In this document: piece after piece, positions 33,044 to 41,923 of the stretch | Numbering within the stretch: position 1 is the first letter of the stretch | Layout of the letters: the number at the start of each line of letters is the position of its first letter | NCBI GenBank assembly: GCA_002480085.1 | Contig: DKPJ01000008.1 | Span: 1-64,000, forward strand | Source: Enterobacteriaceae bacterium UBA7338 | GTDB lineage: Bacteria > Pseudomonadota > Gammaproteobacteria > Enterobacterales > Enterobacteriaceae | Reading direction: 5' to 3' | Length of the DNA: 64,000 bases | Program-made: the position numbers and the translations under genes | The notes under the pieces: model-generated | Database searches by the model: none | Told to the model about the DNA's origin: nothing | Seen by the model: only the letters and a program-made list of their open reading frames with translations

Positions 33044-34132
33044 ATGAGCAACACCGATATCCGCGTTGTACCCGGCCCGGCCAACTACTACTCCCACAGC
33101 GGCAGCCTGGCGCGCCTGAACGATTTCTATACCCCTGAGCAGCTCTCCCGCGCGGTTTTGATCTATGGCGAGCGCGCCATCGCTGCCGCCCGCCGCTACC
33201 TGCCGGAGAGCGTTAACGCCCCGGGAGTGAAGCATCTGCTGTTTAAGGGCCACTGCAGCGAGCATGACGTTACCGCGCTGGTGAACGACGCCGGTAGCGA
33301 CCGCAGCGTAGTGATCGGCATCGGCGGCGGCGCACTGCTGGATACCGCAAAGGCGGTAGCGCGCCGCTTAGGCCTGCCGGTGGTGGCGATCCCAACCATT
33401 GCCGCCACCTGTGCCGCCTGGACGCCGCTCTCGGTCTGGTATAACGACGCGGGCCAGGCGCTGCACTTTGAAATTTTCGACGACGCCAACTTCCTGGTGC
33501 TGGTTGAGCCGCAGATTATTCTCGACGCCCCGGTGGAGTACCTGCTGGCGGGCATCGGTGATACGCTGGCGAAGTGGTACGAAGCGGTGGTGCTGGCCCC
33601 GGAGCCTTCTACTCTGCCGCTGACCGTGCGGCTGGGGATCAACGGTGCGCTGGCGATCCGCGACGTGCTATTGGAGAGCAGTGAAGCCGCGCTGGCGGAC
33701 CAGCAGCGTGGCGAGCTGACCCAGGCGTTTCGTGACGTGGTGGATGCGATTATTGCCGGTGGCGGGATGGTGGGCGGACTCGGCGAGCGCTATACCCGCG
33801 TCGCCGCCGCCCACGCGGTGCATAACGGCCTGACGGTGCTGCCGCAGACCGATAAGTTCCTGCACGGCACCAAGGTGGCCTACGGCATTCTGGTGCAGAG
33901 CGCCCTGCTCGGCCAGGACGAGGTGCTTGCCCAGCTGATCGACGCCTTCCAGCGCTTCAGCCTGCCGACTACCCTGGCGGCGCTGGAGGTCGATATTCAC
34001 AACCGTGACGAGCTGGATCGGGTTATCGCCCACACGCTGCGCCCGGTGGAGTCGATTCACTACCTGCCGGTGACGTTGACCCCGGAGACGCTGCGTGCGG
34101 CGTTTGAGAAGGTAGAGACCTGGGCGCAGTAA
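33044..34132 (+). CDS. hcxA: Hydroxycarboxylate dehydrogenase A (YbdH)
   Basis: Metal-dependent alcohol dehydrogenase of the glycerol-dehydrogenase-like group III, 362 residues as in E. coli. NAD(P) motif region VIGIGGGALLDTAKAVA; metal-binding blocks include GIGDTLAKWYEA and the later AAAHAVHNGL and FLHGTKVAYG histidines. E. coli HcxA reduces 2-oxoacids such as 2-oxobutyrate and 2-oxoglutarate. ATG 33044 follows AAGGA; an earlier in-frame ATG would start inside the operator. MetJ linkage suggests a role with oxoacids from methionine metabolism. Confidence 0.93.
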   Translation: MSNTDIRVVPGPANYYSHSGSLARLNDFYTPEQLSRAVLIYGERAIAAARRYLPESVNAPGVKHLLFKGHCSEHDVTALVNDAGSDRSVVIGIGGGALLDTAKAVARRLGLPVVAIPTIAATCAAWTPLSVWYNDAGQALHFEIFDDANFLVLVEPQIILDAPVEYLLAGIGDTLAKWYEAVVLAPEPSTLPLTVRLGINGALAIRDVLLESSEAALADQQRGELTQAFRDVVDAIIAGGGMVGGLGERYTRVAAAHAVHNGLTVLPQTDKFLHGTKVAYGILVQSALLGQDEVLAQLIDAFQRFSLPTTLAALEVDIHNRDELDRVIAHTLRPVESIHYLPVTLTPETLRAAFEKVETWAQ

Positions 34133-34135
34133 GGC

Positions 34136-35305
34136 TTAATGCTGCTCCACCATATGGCCTGTTTTATCCGTTAATCCGGATAAAACGGCCAAAATCAAGG
34201 CGATAGCAGACAACACAGCGCCCGCCCAGTTAGGTGACTGTAGGCCAAATCCTGCTGCTATCACCGCACCACCAAGCCAGGCACCCAGCGCATTGCCGAG
34301 GTTAAAAAGACCGATATTGACGGCGGAAGCCAGCGTCGGCGCACCTGCAGCCCGTGCTTTATCCATAACAAGTTTCTGGATAGGAGACACGGTAGCAAAT
34401 CCGAATGCAGCCATAAGAAAGATACAGATAGCTGATACGATCTGACTGTCTGCGGTGAAATTAAAAATGACCAGGACGATTGCCTGCGCGGCCAGGGTGA
34501 CGTAGAGCATAGGCATCAAGGCCCGATCGGCATAACGGCCTCCCAGCTGGTTTCCGACAAAAAGCCCGAGGCCGAAAAGTAGCATCAACCATGCCAGGCT
34601 ACTTTCTTGATAGCCAGCCAGTTCCGTCATCATGGGGGCGATATAGGTTATTGAGGTAAAGAAAGCCCCCGGCCCGAAAATAGTGATCCCCATCGCCAGC
34701 AGTACATTCACGTTGCGAAATGCGTTGAGCTCTTGAGCAAAATTCCGATCCTGCGAACGGGGCTGATGCGGGATAAGCCATCCGATAGTGATTACCGTAA
34801 TAGCTCCAATCGCCGCGATCGCCATAAAAGCGTCGCGCCAGGAGAGATGCTGCCCTATCCACGTCCCCGCAGGCACGCCGATCAAATTGGCAACCGTTAA
34901 CCCCATAAACATAAACGCGATTGCCCGCACGCGTTTAGACGGGCTAACCATATCGGCGGCAATAATAGAGCCGATGCCAAAGAATGCGCCATGCGTCATG
35001 GAGGTGATAATTCGCCCCACAATCGCCACGCTCAGCGAGGGAGCAAACGCGGTGACAAGGTTGCCAGCGACGAAAAGGAGCATAAGAAAGACCAGCATCG
35101 CTTTTCGCGGAACTCTGGAGCCAAGAATAATCAGAGCAGGGGCGCATACAAATACACCCATAGCGTAGGCGGTAGCCAGGTTGCCCGCAACGGGGATAGT
35201 CACGCTAAATTCCGTGGCAATAACGGGGAGTAGGCCAGCGATGATAAATTCGGTAGTGCCGATACCGAATGCACCTATCGCTAAGGCCCAAAGTGCTAAT
35301 GGCAT
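34136..35305 (-). CDS. MFS drug/metabolite exporter (DHA1 type)
   Basis: Twelve-span major-facilitator protein of 389 residues. N-terminal FGIGTTEFIIAGLLPVIA is typical of the AraJ/YdhP/NepI-type DHA1 exporters; the span-5 motif LIGVPAGTWIGQHLSWR corresponds to the antiporter motif. Substrate unknown. AGGA lies eight bases before ATG 35305. Base composition is visibly less G+C-rich than its neighbours, and the gene is absent from the E. coli order, suggesting transfer together with the following LysR gene. Confidence 0.9.
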   Translation of the reverse strand: MPLALWALAIGAFGIGTTEFIIAGLLPVIATEFSVTIPVAGNLATAYAMGVFVCAPALIILGSRVPRKAMLVFLMLLFVAGNLVTAFAPSLSVAIVGRIITSMTHGAFFGIGSIIAADMVSPSKRVRAIAFMFMGLTVANLIGVPAGTWIGQHLSWRDAFMAIAAIGAITVITIGWLIPHQPRSQDRNFAQELNAFRNVNVLLAMGITIFGPGAFFTSITYIAPMMTELAGYQESSLAWLMLLFGLGLFVGNQLGGRYADRALMPMLYVTLAAQAIVLVIFNFTADSQIVSAICIFLMAAFGFATVSPIQKLVMDKARAAGAPTLASAVNIGLFNLGNALGAWLGGAVIAAGFGLQSPNWAGAVLSAIALILAVLSGLTDKTGHMVEQH

Positions 35306-35311
35306 AATAGA

Positions 35312-35364
35312 TATCCTGTCTGTGTTATATAACTGTTACAACCGGAATAGAGGCAGACAGGATA
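35312..35364. promoter_or_regulatory. Promoter of the MFS gene flanked by an 11-bp inverted repeat
   Basis: TATCCTGTCTG (35312-35322) and CAGACAGGATA (35354-35364) are perfect inverted copies 31 bases apart. Between them, on the minus strand, are promoter-like TTGTAA and TATAAC. A regulator could loop or bridge the two arms; alternatively the transcript folds there. Confidence 0.5.
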
Positions 35365-35421
35365 GATGCTTAATGGTTAGCGATAAACAGCTCGAAAATC
35401 GTCTGAGCGTAGAAACTATGT

Positions 35422-36351
35422 CTACCTTAACGAACCGAAATGGCCCTCTTCGGCTTTAACGAGCAGGCGATCAACAATAAGCCGGATTTTAGGAAAAAGA
35501 TGTTTCGCTTTTGGCCAGACAATATTGAGATCTGCCGGATCGGGAGCGTATCCAGACATCAGAGGAACGAGGCCGTCTTTTTCGAGATATTCAGTGACCA
35601 TTGATTCTGGAAACTGTGCGATGCCCAGGCCTGCCAGGCAAGCCTGAAGCATGGCATCACCATCACTTATCTCATGAGCGGAATCAGCTATGAAGCGAAT
35701 CTCTTTACCGCCTTCAGGCTTGAAACGCCACGCCAGGGGCGCCCCGCGACGATAGCCCATAATGCAGCTGTGCTGTTTGAGACTTTCTATATCGATCGGC
35801 ATACCCTGTTGCTCAAGATAAGCTGGCGTGGCGCATAAAACGAAACGCTGTCTGCTAAGACGACGAGCAATCAGCTCATCGGTGCTTTGTAGCTCTCCTA
35901 AACGCAGCACCAGGTCTACCCCCTCCTCCACCGGGTCAATGAGCCTGTCATTGAATGTCAGCTTAAGTCGCAAGGCCGGATACTGTTTAACAATATCAAG
36001 CAACAGAGGCATCATCAGATTCCTTCCGAACGAGGCGGGCATGTCAATTCGCACGTTTCCCGACGGAATTTCCTGCCGTCTACAGAGCGCATGCTCCGCT
36101 GTATCGAGAATGTCCAGCGCTGACAGACAGCTTTTAAGATAAGCCTCTCCGTCAGTCGTCAGGCTCAGTTTACGTGTCGAACGATGAAACAGGCGTGTAC
36201 CGAGCCTCTCTTCTAAGCGCGCAATACTTTTTCCTACCGCAGATTTAGTGATGCCGAGGTTTTCAGCAGCTTCTGTAAAGCTACGAGAGTGCGCCGCAAC
36301 GACGAAGTTAGTGATCCCACGTAGAGTTTCAGCGGAAAAATTGATGGACAT
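35422..36351 (-). CDS. LysR-family regulator, probably of the MFS pump and/or SDR
   Basis: LysR-type regulator of 309 residues. Helix-turn-helix SRSFTEAAENLGITKSAVGKSIARLEERL (22-50), then a wing (RLFHRSTRKLSLT) and the effector domain with IPSGNVRIDMPASFGR. It belongs to the large DsdC/YafC/AaeR-like subgroup common beside efflux pumps. It lies upstream of the pump on the same strand and is divergent from the SDR gene (180-base gap). Composition is like the pump gene. Confidence 0.9.
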   Translation of the reverse strand: MSINFSAETLRGITNFVVAAHSRSFTEAAENLGITKSAVGKSIARLEERLGTRLFHRSTRKLSLTTDGEAYLKSCLSALDILDTAEHALCRRQEIPSGNVRIDMPASFGRNLMMPLLLDIVKQYPALRLKLTFNDRLIDPVEEGVDLVLRLGELQSTDELIARRLSRQRFVLCATPAYLEQQGMPIDIESLKQHSCIMGYRRGAPLAWRFKPEGGKEIRFIADSAHEISDGDAMLQACLAGLGIAQFPESMVTEYLEKDGLVPLMSGYAPDPADLNIVWPKAKHLFPKIRLIVDRLLVKAEEGHFGSLR

Positions 36352-36531
36352 GAAGTTGCCTCTAAGGCGTTACAGTAGGTTATTGTAGTTGATTAACTCT
36401 ACCCTAAATCCGATCAACCCGCAGCGTTCGAGAAGGTAGGGACGTTTAATCAGTAAGCGTTTGGCCTTATTGGCAGGCGCTAATAAGAGCGTATAACGTG
36501 ATGGTGTACCCTCCACCTATCAGGAGTCACC

Positions 36532-37275
36532 ATGCAATACGATCTTAACGGTAAACGTGCGCTGGTTACCGGCGCGAGTCGGGGTTTAGGGAGAGCCATT
36601 GCGCTGTCGCTGGCGCGGGCAGGCGCGGACGTCGCCATCACCTATGAAAAATCTGCCGATAAAGCCCAGGCGGTGGCGGATGAGATCCGCACGCTTGGGC
36701 GTACCGGCGTGGCGATTCAGGCCGACAGCGCAGACGTTAGCGCCATCCAGACCGCGGTGGCACAAACCGTCGGGCAGCTGGGCGGGCTGGATATTCTGGT
36801 CAATAACGCCGGGATAGCGCGCGGCGGTCCGCTGGAGGAGATGTCGATCGAGGATATCGACGCTTTAATTAACGTCAATATTCGCGGCGTGGTGATTGCC
36901 ACCCAGACGGCGATCCCGCATCTCGGCGAAGGTGGACGGATTATTAACATCGGCAGCTGTCTGGCTAACCGCGTGGCCTTGCCGGGGATTGCGGTCTACT
37001 CGATGACCAAATCGGCGCTTAACTCGCTGACGCGCGGGCTGGCGCGCGATCTGGGGCCGCGCGGCATCACGGTGAATCTGGTGCATCCCGGACCGACCGA
37101 CAGCGATATGAATCCGGCGGACGGAGAAGGTGCTGACGTGCAGCGCCAGGGCATTGCGCTGGGGCATTACGGTGAGGCGGAAGATATTGCCGACGCGGTA
37201 ACGTTTCTCGCAGGCCCGGCCGGAAAGCATATTACCGGCACGGGTATCGACGTTGATGGCGGGCTGAACGCCTGA
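36532..37275 (+). CDS. Short-chain dehydrogenase/reductase, BdcA-like
   Basis: Classical SDR of 247 residues. Cofactor motif GASRGLGRA (14-22), NNAG, and catalytic Ser...YSMTK (Tyr and Lys). It resembles E. coli BdcA and 3-oxoacyl-ACP reductases; the substrate is not clear. CAGGAG precedes ATG 36532. Its TGA directly abuts the stop of the convergent ybdD gene. The gene is richer in G+C than the LysR/MFS pair, so it may have a separate history. Confidence 0.85.
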   Translation: MQYDLNGKRALVTGASRGLGRAIALSLARAGADVAITYEKSADKAQAVADEIRTLGRTGVAIQADSADVSAIQTAVAQTVGQLGGLDILVNNAGIARGGPLEEMSIEDIDALINVNIRGVVIATQTAIPHLGEGGRIINIGSCLANRVALPGIAVYSMTKSALNSLTRGLARDLGPRGITVNLVHPGPTDSDMNPADGEGADVQRQGIALGHYGEAEDIADAVTFLAGPAGKHITGTGIDVDGGLNA

Positions 37276-37473
37276 TCAGCAGCAGCGCGCCCCGCCTTTA
37301 CCGCCGTAGCGCGCGTCCTGGCGATCGCGGAAGAAGTCTTCGTAGCTCATCGGGGTCTGGTCCGGGTGGTTAAGCTGCATATGGGCAACGTAGTTGTCAT
37401 AATCCGGCACGCCAACCATCATTTTAGCGGCCTGGCCTAAATACTTTCCGGCCTTTGCAAGGGTATCAAACAT
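37276..37473 (-). CDS. ybdD: YbdD, DUF466 small protein downstream of cstA
   Basis: A 65-residue protein, the E. coli length, with the conserved QAAKMMVGVPDYDNYVAH core and the terminal GGKGGARCC. In E. coli the cstA-ybdD and btsT-yjiX pairs encode a pyruvate transporter with a small partner needed for uptake. It follows cstA by 48 bases on the same strand. Confidence 0.94.
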   Translation of the reverse strand: MFDTLAKAGKYLGQAAKMMVGVPDYDNYVAHMQLNHPDQTPMSYEDFFRDRQDARYGGKGGARCC

Positions 37474-37521
37474 CGTATGCTCCCTGCCCCTCCCCCTGCC
37501 GGGAGAGGGGCGTTATCAAAC

Positions 37522-39627
37522 TCAGTGCGCCCGTTTCGCCTGGGCCACTACCTGCTCCGCGTCGGCTGGCATCGGCTCGTACGGGGTCTCTTTCGCCGTC
37601 GGCTGGCGCTCTTTCAGCGCTGCCATTGCGGTCTTCAGCGAGTAGACCGCCAGCACCACGACCACCACCATAAAGAAGATGGTCAGCCCGGCATCCAGAC
37701 GGTTGTTGAACACCAGCTGGCGCAGCTGCGACTCGGTGTACTGGGCCGGAATGCTGCCGCTATCGATCATACCCTGGAAGCGGTTAGCGATCGCGAGGAA
37801 GCCGACTTTTACGTCCGGGCTAAAGGCCTTCTGCCAGCCGGCGGTCAGGGTACAGACCAGCAGCCATGCGGTCGGCAGGAGAGCTACCCACGCGAAGCGC
37901 TGGCGCTTCATCTTGAACAGTACCACCGCGCAGAGCATCAGCGCCATCCCGGCCAGCATCTGGTTGGCGATACCAAACAGTGGCCAGAGGGTGTTGATCC
38001 CGCCGAGCGGATCCACCACTCCCTGATGGAGGAAGTAGCCCCACGCCAGCACGCAGAGCGCGGTTGCCAGCAGGTTAGCGGGCAGCGAGTCGGTACGCTT
38101 CAGCCCAGGGCTTACCACCCCCAGCAGATCCTGGAGCATAAAGCGCGCCGCACGGGTCCCCGCATCCACCGCCGTGAGGATAAACAGCGCCTCAAACAGA
38201 ATGGCGAAGTGGTACCAGAAGGAGACGTCCATCAGGCCACCCAGCGCGCCGTGGAGGATGTAGGCCATCCCCACCGCCAGGGTCGGTGCGCCGCCCGCGC
38301 GGGAGATAATGGTCTGCTCGCCCACCTCGTTAGCGATCTGGTTGAGGGTGTCCGGGGTGATGCTAAAGCCCCAGCCGCTCACCACCTGCGCCGCCGAAGC
38401 GACCACGTCCGCCGTACCGGCAGGTGCCAGCACCGCCATCGGGCTGTTCATTGCAAAGTAGACGCCCGGATCGATAATGCAGGCGGAGACCAGGGCCATG
38501 ATCGCCACGAAGGACTCCATCAGCATTCCGCCATAGCCAATCAGGCAGGCCTGGCCCTCGTTGGCCAGCATCTTCGGCGTGGTGCCAGAGGAGATCAGGG
38601 CATGGAAGCCGGACACCGCCCCGCAGGCGATGGTGATAAACAGGAACGGGAAGAGGTTACCGGTCCACACCGGGCCGGTGCCGTCAACAAACTTGGTCAG
38701 GGCGGGCATGGTCAGCGTCGGGCGCATGATCAGGATGCCGATCGCCAGGCCAATGATGGTGCCGATTTTCAGGAAGGTAGAGAGGTAGTCGCGCGGGGCC
38801 AGCAGGAGCCACACCGGCAGCACCGCCGCGATAAAGCCGTAGCCTACCAGCATCCAGGTCAGCTGCACGCCGGTAAAGTCGAACATCGGTGCCCAGGTCG
38901 GGCTTTCGGCTACCCAGCCGCCGGAGATGATAGCGAAAATCAGCAGCACGAGGCCGATCGCCGAGACTTCACCAATGCGGCCAGGACGCAGGTAGCGAAT
39001 ATAGATCCCCATAAAGATCGCCAGTGGGATGGTAAAGGCTACGGTGTAGGTCCCCCACGGGCTGTGGGTCAGGGCCTTGACCACGATCATCGCCAGTACC
39101 GCCAGGATGATCACCATGATCATAAAGCAGGCCACCAGGGCAATTACCCCCGCAGTTGGTCCCATCTCCTCTTTCACCAGCTCACCCAGCGAGCGACCAT
39201 CGCGGCGGGTGGAGACGAAGAGCACCATAAAGTCCTGCACTGCCCCCGCGAGTACCACCCCGGCGAGGATCCAGATCATCCCCGGCAGGTAGCCCATCTG
39301 CGCCGCCAGTACCGGTCCTACCAGCGGCCCCGCCCCAGCGATCGCCGCAAAATGGTGGCCGAACAGCACCTTTTTATCCGTTGGCACGTAGTCCAGCCCG
39401 TCGTTATGGCGTACGGCGGGGGTCATGCGGGTCGGATCCACCGCCAGCACGTTGCGGGCAATGTACTGACCATAAAAGCGATAAGCAATCAGATAGATAC
39501 AGACCGCCGCCACCACAATCCAGAGGGCATTGATCTGTTCACCCCGGTTAAGCGCGATATAGCCGAGGGCAAAAGCTCCCACTACCGCGAGCAATGCCCA
39601 AATAAGGTATTTCCCTGAGTTTTGCAT
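37522..39627 (-). CDS. cstA: Carbon starvation protein / pyruvate transporter CstA
   Basis: Inner-membrane protein of 701 residues, the E. coli length, with about 16-18 hydrophobic spans and the CstA family core (GPLVGPVLAAQMGYLPGMIW, SGTTPKMLANEGQA). CstA and its paralogue BtsT carry pyruvate, and CstA was also linked to peptide use in starvation. A possible CRP site lies upstream. Confidence 0.96.
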   Translation of the reverse strand: MQNSGKYLIWALLAVVGAFALGYIALNRGEQINALWIVVAAVCIYLIAYRFYGQYIARNVLAVDPTRMTPAVRHNDGLDYVPTDKKVLFGHHFAAIAGAGPLVGPVLAAQMGYLPGMIWILAGVVLAGAVQDFMVLFVSTRRDGRSLGELVKEEMGPTAGVIALVACFMIMVIILAVLAMIVVKALTHSPWGTYTVAFTIPLAIFMGIYIRYLRPGRIGEVSAIGLVLLIFAIISGGWVAESPTWAPMFDFTGVQLTWMLVGYGFIAAVLPVWLLLAPRDYLSTFLKIGTIIGLAIGILIMRPTLTMPALTKFVDGTGPVWTGNLFPFLFITIACGAVSGFHALISSGTTPKMLANEGQACLIGYGGMLMESFVAIMALVSACIIDPGVYFAMNSPMAVLAPAGTADVVASAAQVVSGWGFSITPDTLNQIANEVGEQTIISRAGGAPTLAVGMAYILHGALGGLMDVSFWYHFAILFEALFILTAVDAGTRAARFMLQDLLGVVSPGLKRTDSLPANLLATALCVLAWGYFLHQGVVDPLGGINTLWPLFGIANQMLAGMALMLCAVVLFKMKRQRFAWVALLPTAWLLVCTLTAGWQKAFSPDVKVGFLAIANRFQGMIDSGSIPAQYTESQLRQLVFNNRLDAGLTIFFMVVVVVLAVYSLKTAMAALKERQPTAKETPYEPMPADAEQVVAQAKRAH

Positions 39628-39746
39628 AGTCGTTTTCCGTTGGCTGAGGCAGGAAGATGTTACATTTTGTTTCTAGATCAGGCGGCGGGTTTTAACAACG
39701 TTGTTACGTCAGAAAGCAGAGGGGCAACCGGTTATTTACAACACTC

Positions 39747-39762
39747 TGTAATGGAGATCACT
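39747..39762. promoter_or_regulatory. Possible CRP site upstream of cstA
   Basis: TGTAA-TGGAGA-TCACT matches 8 of 10 positions of TGTGA-N6-TCACA. E. coli cstA is activated by cAMP-CRP. About 120 bases before the cstA start. Confidence 0.45.
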
Positions 39763-39789
39763 TCTGCGGGATGAAACGCGGGGGAAGTT

Positions 39790-39880
39790 GTAGGCCGGGC
39801 AAACGCAGTCAACGGAGTAACGCCCGGCTACACGCTACTCCGTACATGACGTAGGCCCGGCAAGCGCAGCGCCGCCGGGC
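39790..39880. repeat. Two REP-like palindromes between cstA and entH
   Basis: First: GTAGGCCGGGC...GCCCGGCTAC (39790-39831). Second: GTAGGCCCGGC...GCCGGGCGAGAC (39851-39880). They sit immediately after the entH stop and upstream of cstA. Confidence 0.75.
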
Positions 39881-39886
39881 GAGACC

Positions 39887-40300
39887 TTAGCCCAATACAG
39901 CGGTGCTGAGGCGGCAGGTGCAGCAGCGCCGTCCCTGCTCGTCGAACACCACAATCTCCCAGCTCTGGCTCTGGCGGCTGAGGTGCAGCGGCTGGCAGAC
40001 GCCGCGCACTTTGCCCTGCGACACCGGCCGGTGGTGGGTAGCGTTCAGCTCGGTGCCGACCACGCACTGGCCGTCGCGGGTCATCAGGTAACCGGCCATT
40101 GAACCGAGGGTCTCGGCCAGCGCCGCCGATGCCCCGCCGTGCAGCAGGCCAAACGGCTGGTGGGTACGCGCATCGACGGGCATCTCCGCCTCCAGCAGGT
40201 CGTCGTCGAGCCGGGTATAGACAATCCCCAGATGGGCCACCAGGGTATTGCTGCTGGTGGCGTTAAGCTCATCCAGGGTGAGATGACGTTTCCAGATCAT
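39887..40300 (-). CDS. entH: Enterobactin proofreading thioesterase EntH (YbdB)
   Basis: Hotdog-fold thioesterase of 137 residues that frees wrongly charged aryl groups from the EntB carrier domain, keeping the assembly line running. The active-site segment is FGLLHGGASAALAET (His54, Glu63). Last gene of the entCEBAH operon, two bases after entA. Confidence 0.96.
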   Translation of the reverse strand: MIWKRHLTLDELNATSSNTLVAHLGIVYTRLDDDLLEAEMPVDARTHQPFGLLHGGASAALAETLGSMAGYLMTRDGQCVVGTELNATHHRPVSQGKVRGVCQPLHLSRQSQSWEIVVFDEQGRRCCTCRLSTAVLG

Positions 40301-40302
40301 AT

Positions 40303-41058
40303 TCAGGCTCCCAGCGTCGAGCCGCCGTCCACCACGATGTCCTGCAGCGTGATGTGGCTGGCGAGATCGGAGGCGAGGAACAGAATGGTATTGGCGATCT
40401 CCTGCGGGCGGGCGATCTTGCCCAGCGGGATGCCCAGCTTAAACTGCTCGCCAAAGCCGCGAATGCGCTGCTGCTCGGCATCTGCGCTGGTCCACAGCGT
40501 GCGCTGCATATCGGTGTCGGTGGAGCCAGGCGAGACAATGTTGCACCGCACGCCGCTGGTGGACAGCTCCAGCCCCACGGTCAGGGCCAGGCTCTTCAGC
40601 GCCGCCTTCGAGGCCCCGTAGGCGCTCATGCCGATGCGCGGCGTGTGGGCGGCATCGGAGGCAACGGTGACGATTGCCCCGCCCCGCTGGGTGCGGAACT
40701 GGACCATCGTCTGCTGGAAGAGGTTAAACGCGCCGCCGACGTTGACCGCCAGCGTCTGCTGCCAGTCGTGCAGGGAGAGCTGGTCCGTTGCCCCCATGCG
40801 GAGGATCCCTGCCGCATTCACCAGCACGTCAAGACGCGGGGTGGCGGCCAGCAGGCGCTGGCACACCGACGCCACCTGGTCGGCATTGGCGATATCCAGC
40901 CTCTCACAGGCAAAAGGATAGTCGGCCAGGCTGAAGTCGCGATCGAAGCCGGTGACCTGCGCCCCCGCCTCGACAAAGGCCAGCGCCGTCGCGTAGCCAA
41001 TGCCCTTCCCCGCCCCGGTGACCCACACCGTCTTGCCGTTAAAATCCAGCCCGGCCAC
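40303..41058 (-). CDS. entA: 2,3-dihydro-2,3-dihydroxybenzoate dehydrogenase EntA
   Basis: SDR that oxidises 2,3-dihydro-2,3-dihydroxybenzoate to 2,3-dihydroxybenzoate with NAD. Cofactor motif GAGKGIGYA; catalytic Ser and SAYGASK (Tyr, Lys). The start is taken as GTG 41058, overlapping the entB stop (TAGTG), giving 251 residues (E. coli 248). The conserved body starts at LDFNGKTVWVTGAGKG. Confidence 0.95.
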   Translation of the reverse strand: MAGLDFNGKTVWVTGAGKGIGYATALAFVEAGAQVTGFDRDFSLADYPFACERLDIANADQVASVCQRLLAATPRLDVLVNAAGILRMGATDQLSLHDWQQTLAVNVGGAFNLFQQTMVQFRTQRGGAIVTVASDAAHTPRIGMSAYGASKAALKSLALTVGLELSTSGVRCNIVSPGSTDTDMQRTLWTSADAEQQRIRGFGEQFKLGIPLGKIARPQEIANTILFLASDLASHITLQDIVVDGGSTLGA

Positions 41059-41909
41059 TATTTCACCTCGCGGGAGAGCAGCGCCCACCAGGCGTCGATG
41101 GTGGGATTTTTCGCCAGCATGACAAAATCGATATCGCCATGGACCTTGCGCCAGCGCGCCGCCAGGGCCATCATCCGCACCGAATCGAGACCGTAGTCGA
41201 TCAGGTTCTCGTCATCCATCGGCTCGTCGGACTCATCGAGCAGCGGCAGCACCACGGCACGCAGCGCGGCCTTGCTGACCGGCACCGGAAGCAGATCCTC
41301 GGTCATCACCACCCGTCCGGAGCGCCCGGCCACGTAGTTCAGGGCCATCAGGTGCTCGTCGCGGCTGAAGTCCGCCAGCGCGTCAGCCACCATAAACGGC
41401 TTGATGTCGCGCATAAATGCGTCGGTGGCGGTGGTCATGCAGCCGATGTGGGCGTAGACGCCGGTGATGAGAAGCTGGTTGCGCCCGCTCTCTTTCAACA
41501 TCTGCTCCAGCGGCGAGCGGTGGAAGGCGCTGTAGCGCCACTTCACCAGCACGGTGTCATCTTCGTCCGGGGCCAGGGCGGCAACCACCTGCTGCTCCTC
41601 CGGCTTGCGGGTCAGGCCTGGTCCCCACATGTCATTCAGCAGGGCGCGATCTTCATCGCTCTGCTCTTTCGGCTGGGCGGTGTAGTAGACCGGGATGTTG
41701 TGCTGCTTGCAGAACGCGCGCAGGGCAGCGATGTTCGCTACCACCTGGGCCATCATCGGGCAGTCTTCGCCCCAGAAGTTGATGAAATAGTCCTGCATAT
41801 CATGAATTAACAGCGCGGCGCGCTCAGGCTCAAAGGCCCAGCTGACCTTGTTCTGCGGGATCTCGGTGGCCGCAGGCAGCGCGTAGCCGGTTAATTTTGG
41901 GATTGCCAT
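41058..41909 (-). CDS. entB: Isochorismatase / aryl carrier protein EntB
   Basis: Bifunctional protein of 283 residues. The N-terminal isochorismatase domain (LIHDMQDYFINFW, with the Asp near residue 37, and VYAHIGCMTTATDA) makes 2,3-dihydro-2,3-dihydroxybenzoate from isochorismate. The C-terminal aryl carrier domain has the phosphopantetheine serine Ser243 (YGLDSVRMM). EntE loads it with dihydroxybenzoate, and EntD must first attach phosphopantetheine; entD is not in the window. Confidence 0.97.
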   Translation of the reverse strand: MAIPKLTGYALPAATEIPQNKVSWAFEPERAALLIHDMQDYFINFWGEDCPMMAQVVANIAALRAFCKQHNIPVYYTAQPKEQSDEDRALLNDMWGPGLTRKPEEQQVVAALAPDEDDTVLVKWRYSAFHRSPLEQMLKESGRNQLLITGVYAHIGCMTTATDAFMRDIKPFMVADALADFSRDEHLMALNYVAGRSGRVVMTEDLLPVPVSKAALRAVVLPLLDESDEPMDDENLIDYGLDSVRMMALAARWRKVHGDIDFVMLAKNPTIDAWWALLSREVK

Positions 41910-41923
41910 ACTTCTCTCCTTTG

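Noticed and set aside
37477..39618. A 713-codon open frame antisense to cstA
   Set aside because: It is the mirror of cstA codon bias; the product is rich in His/Arg/Gln with no domain, and CstA on the other strand is full-length and recognisable.
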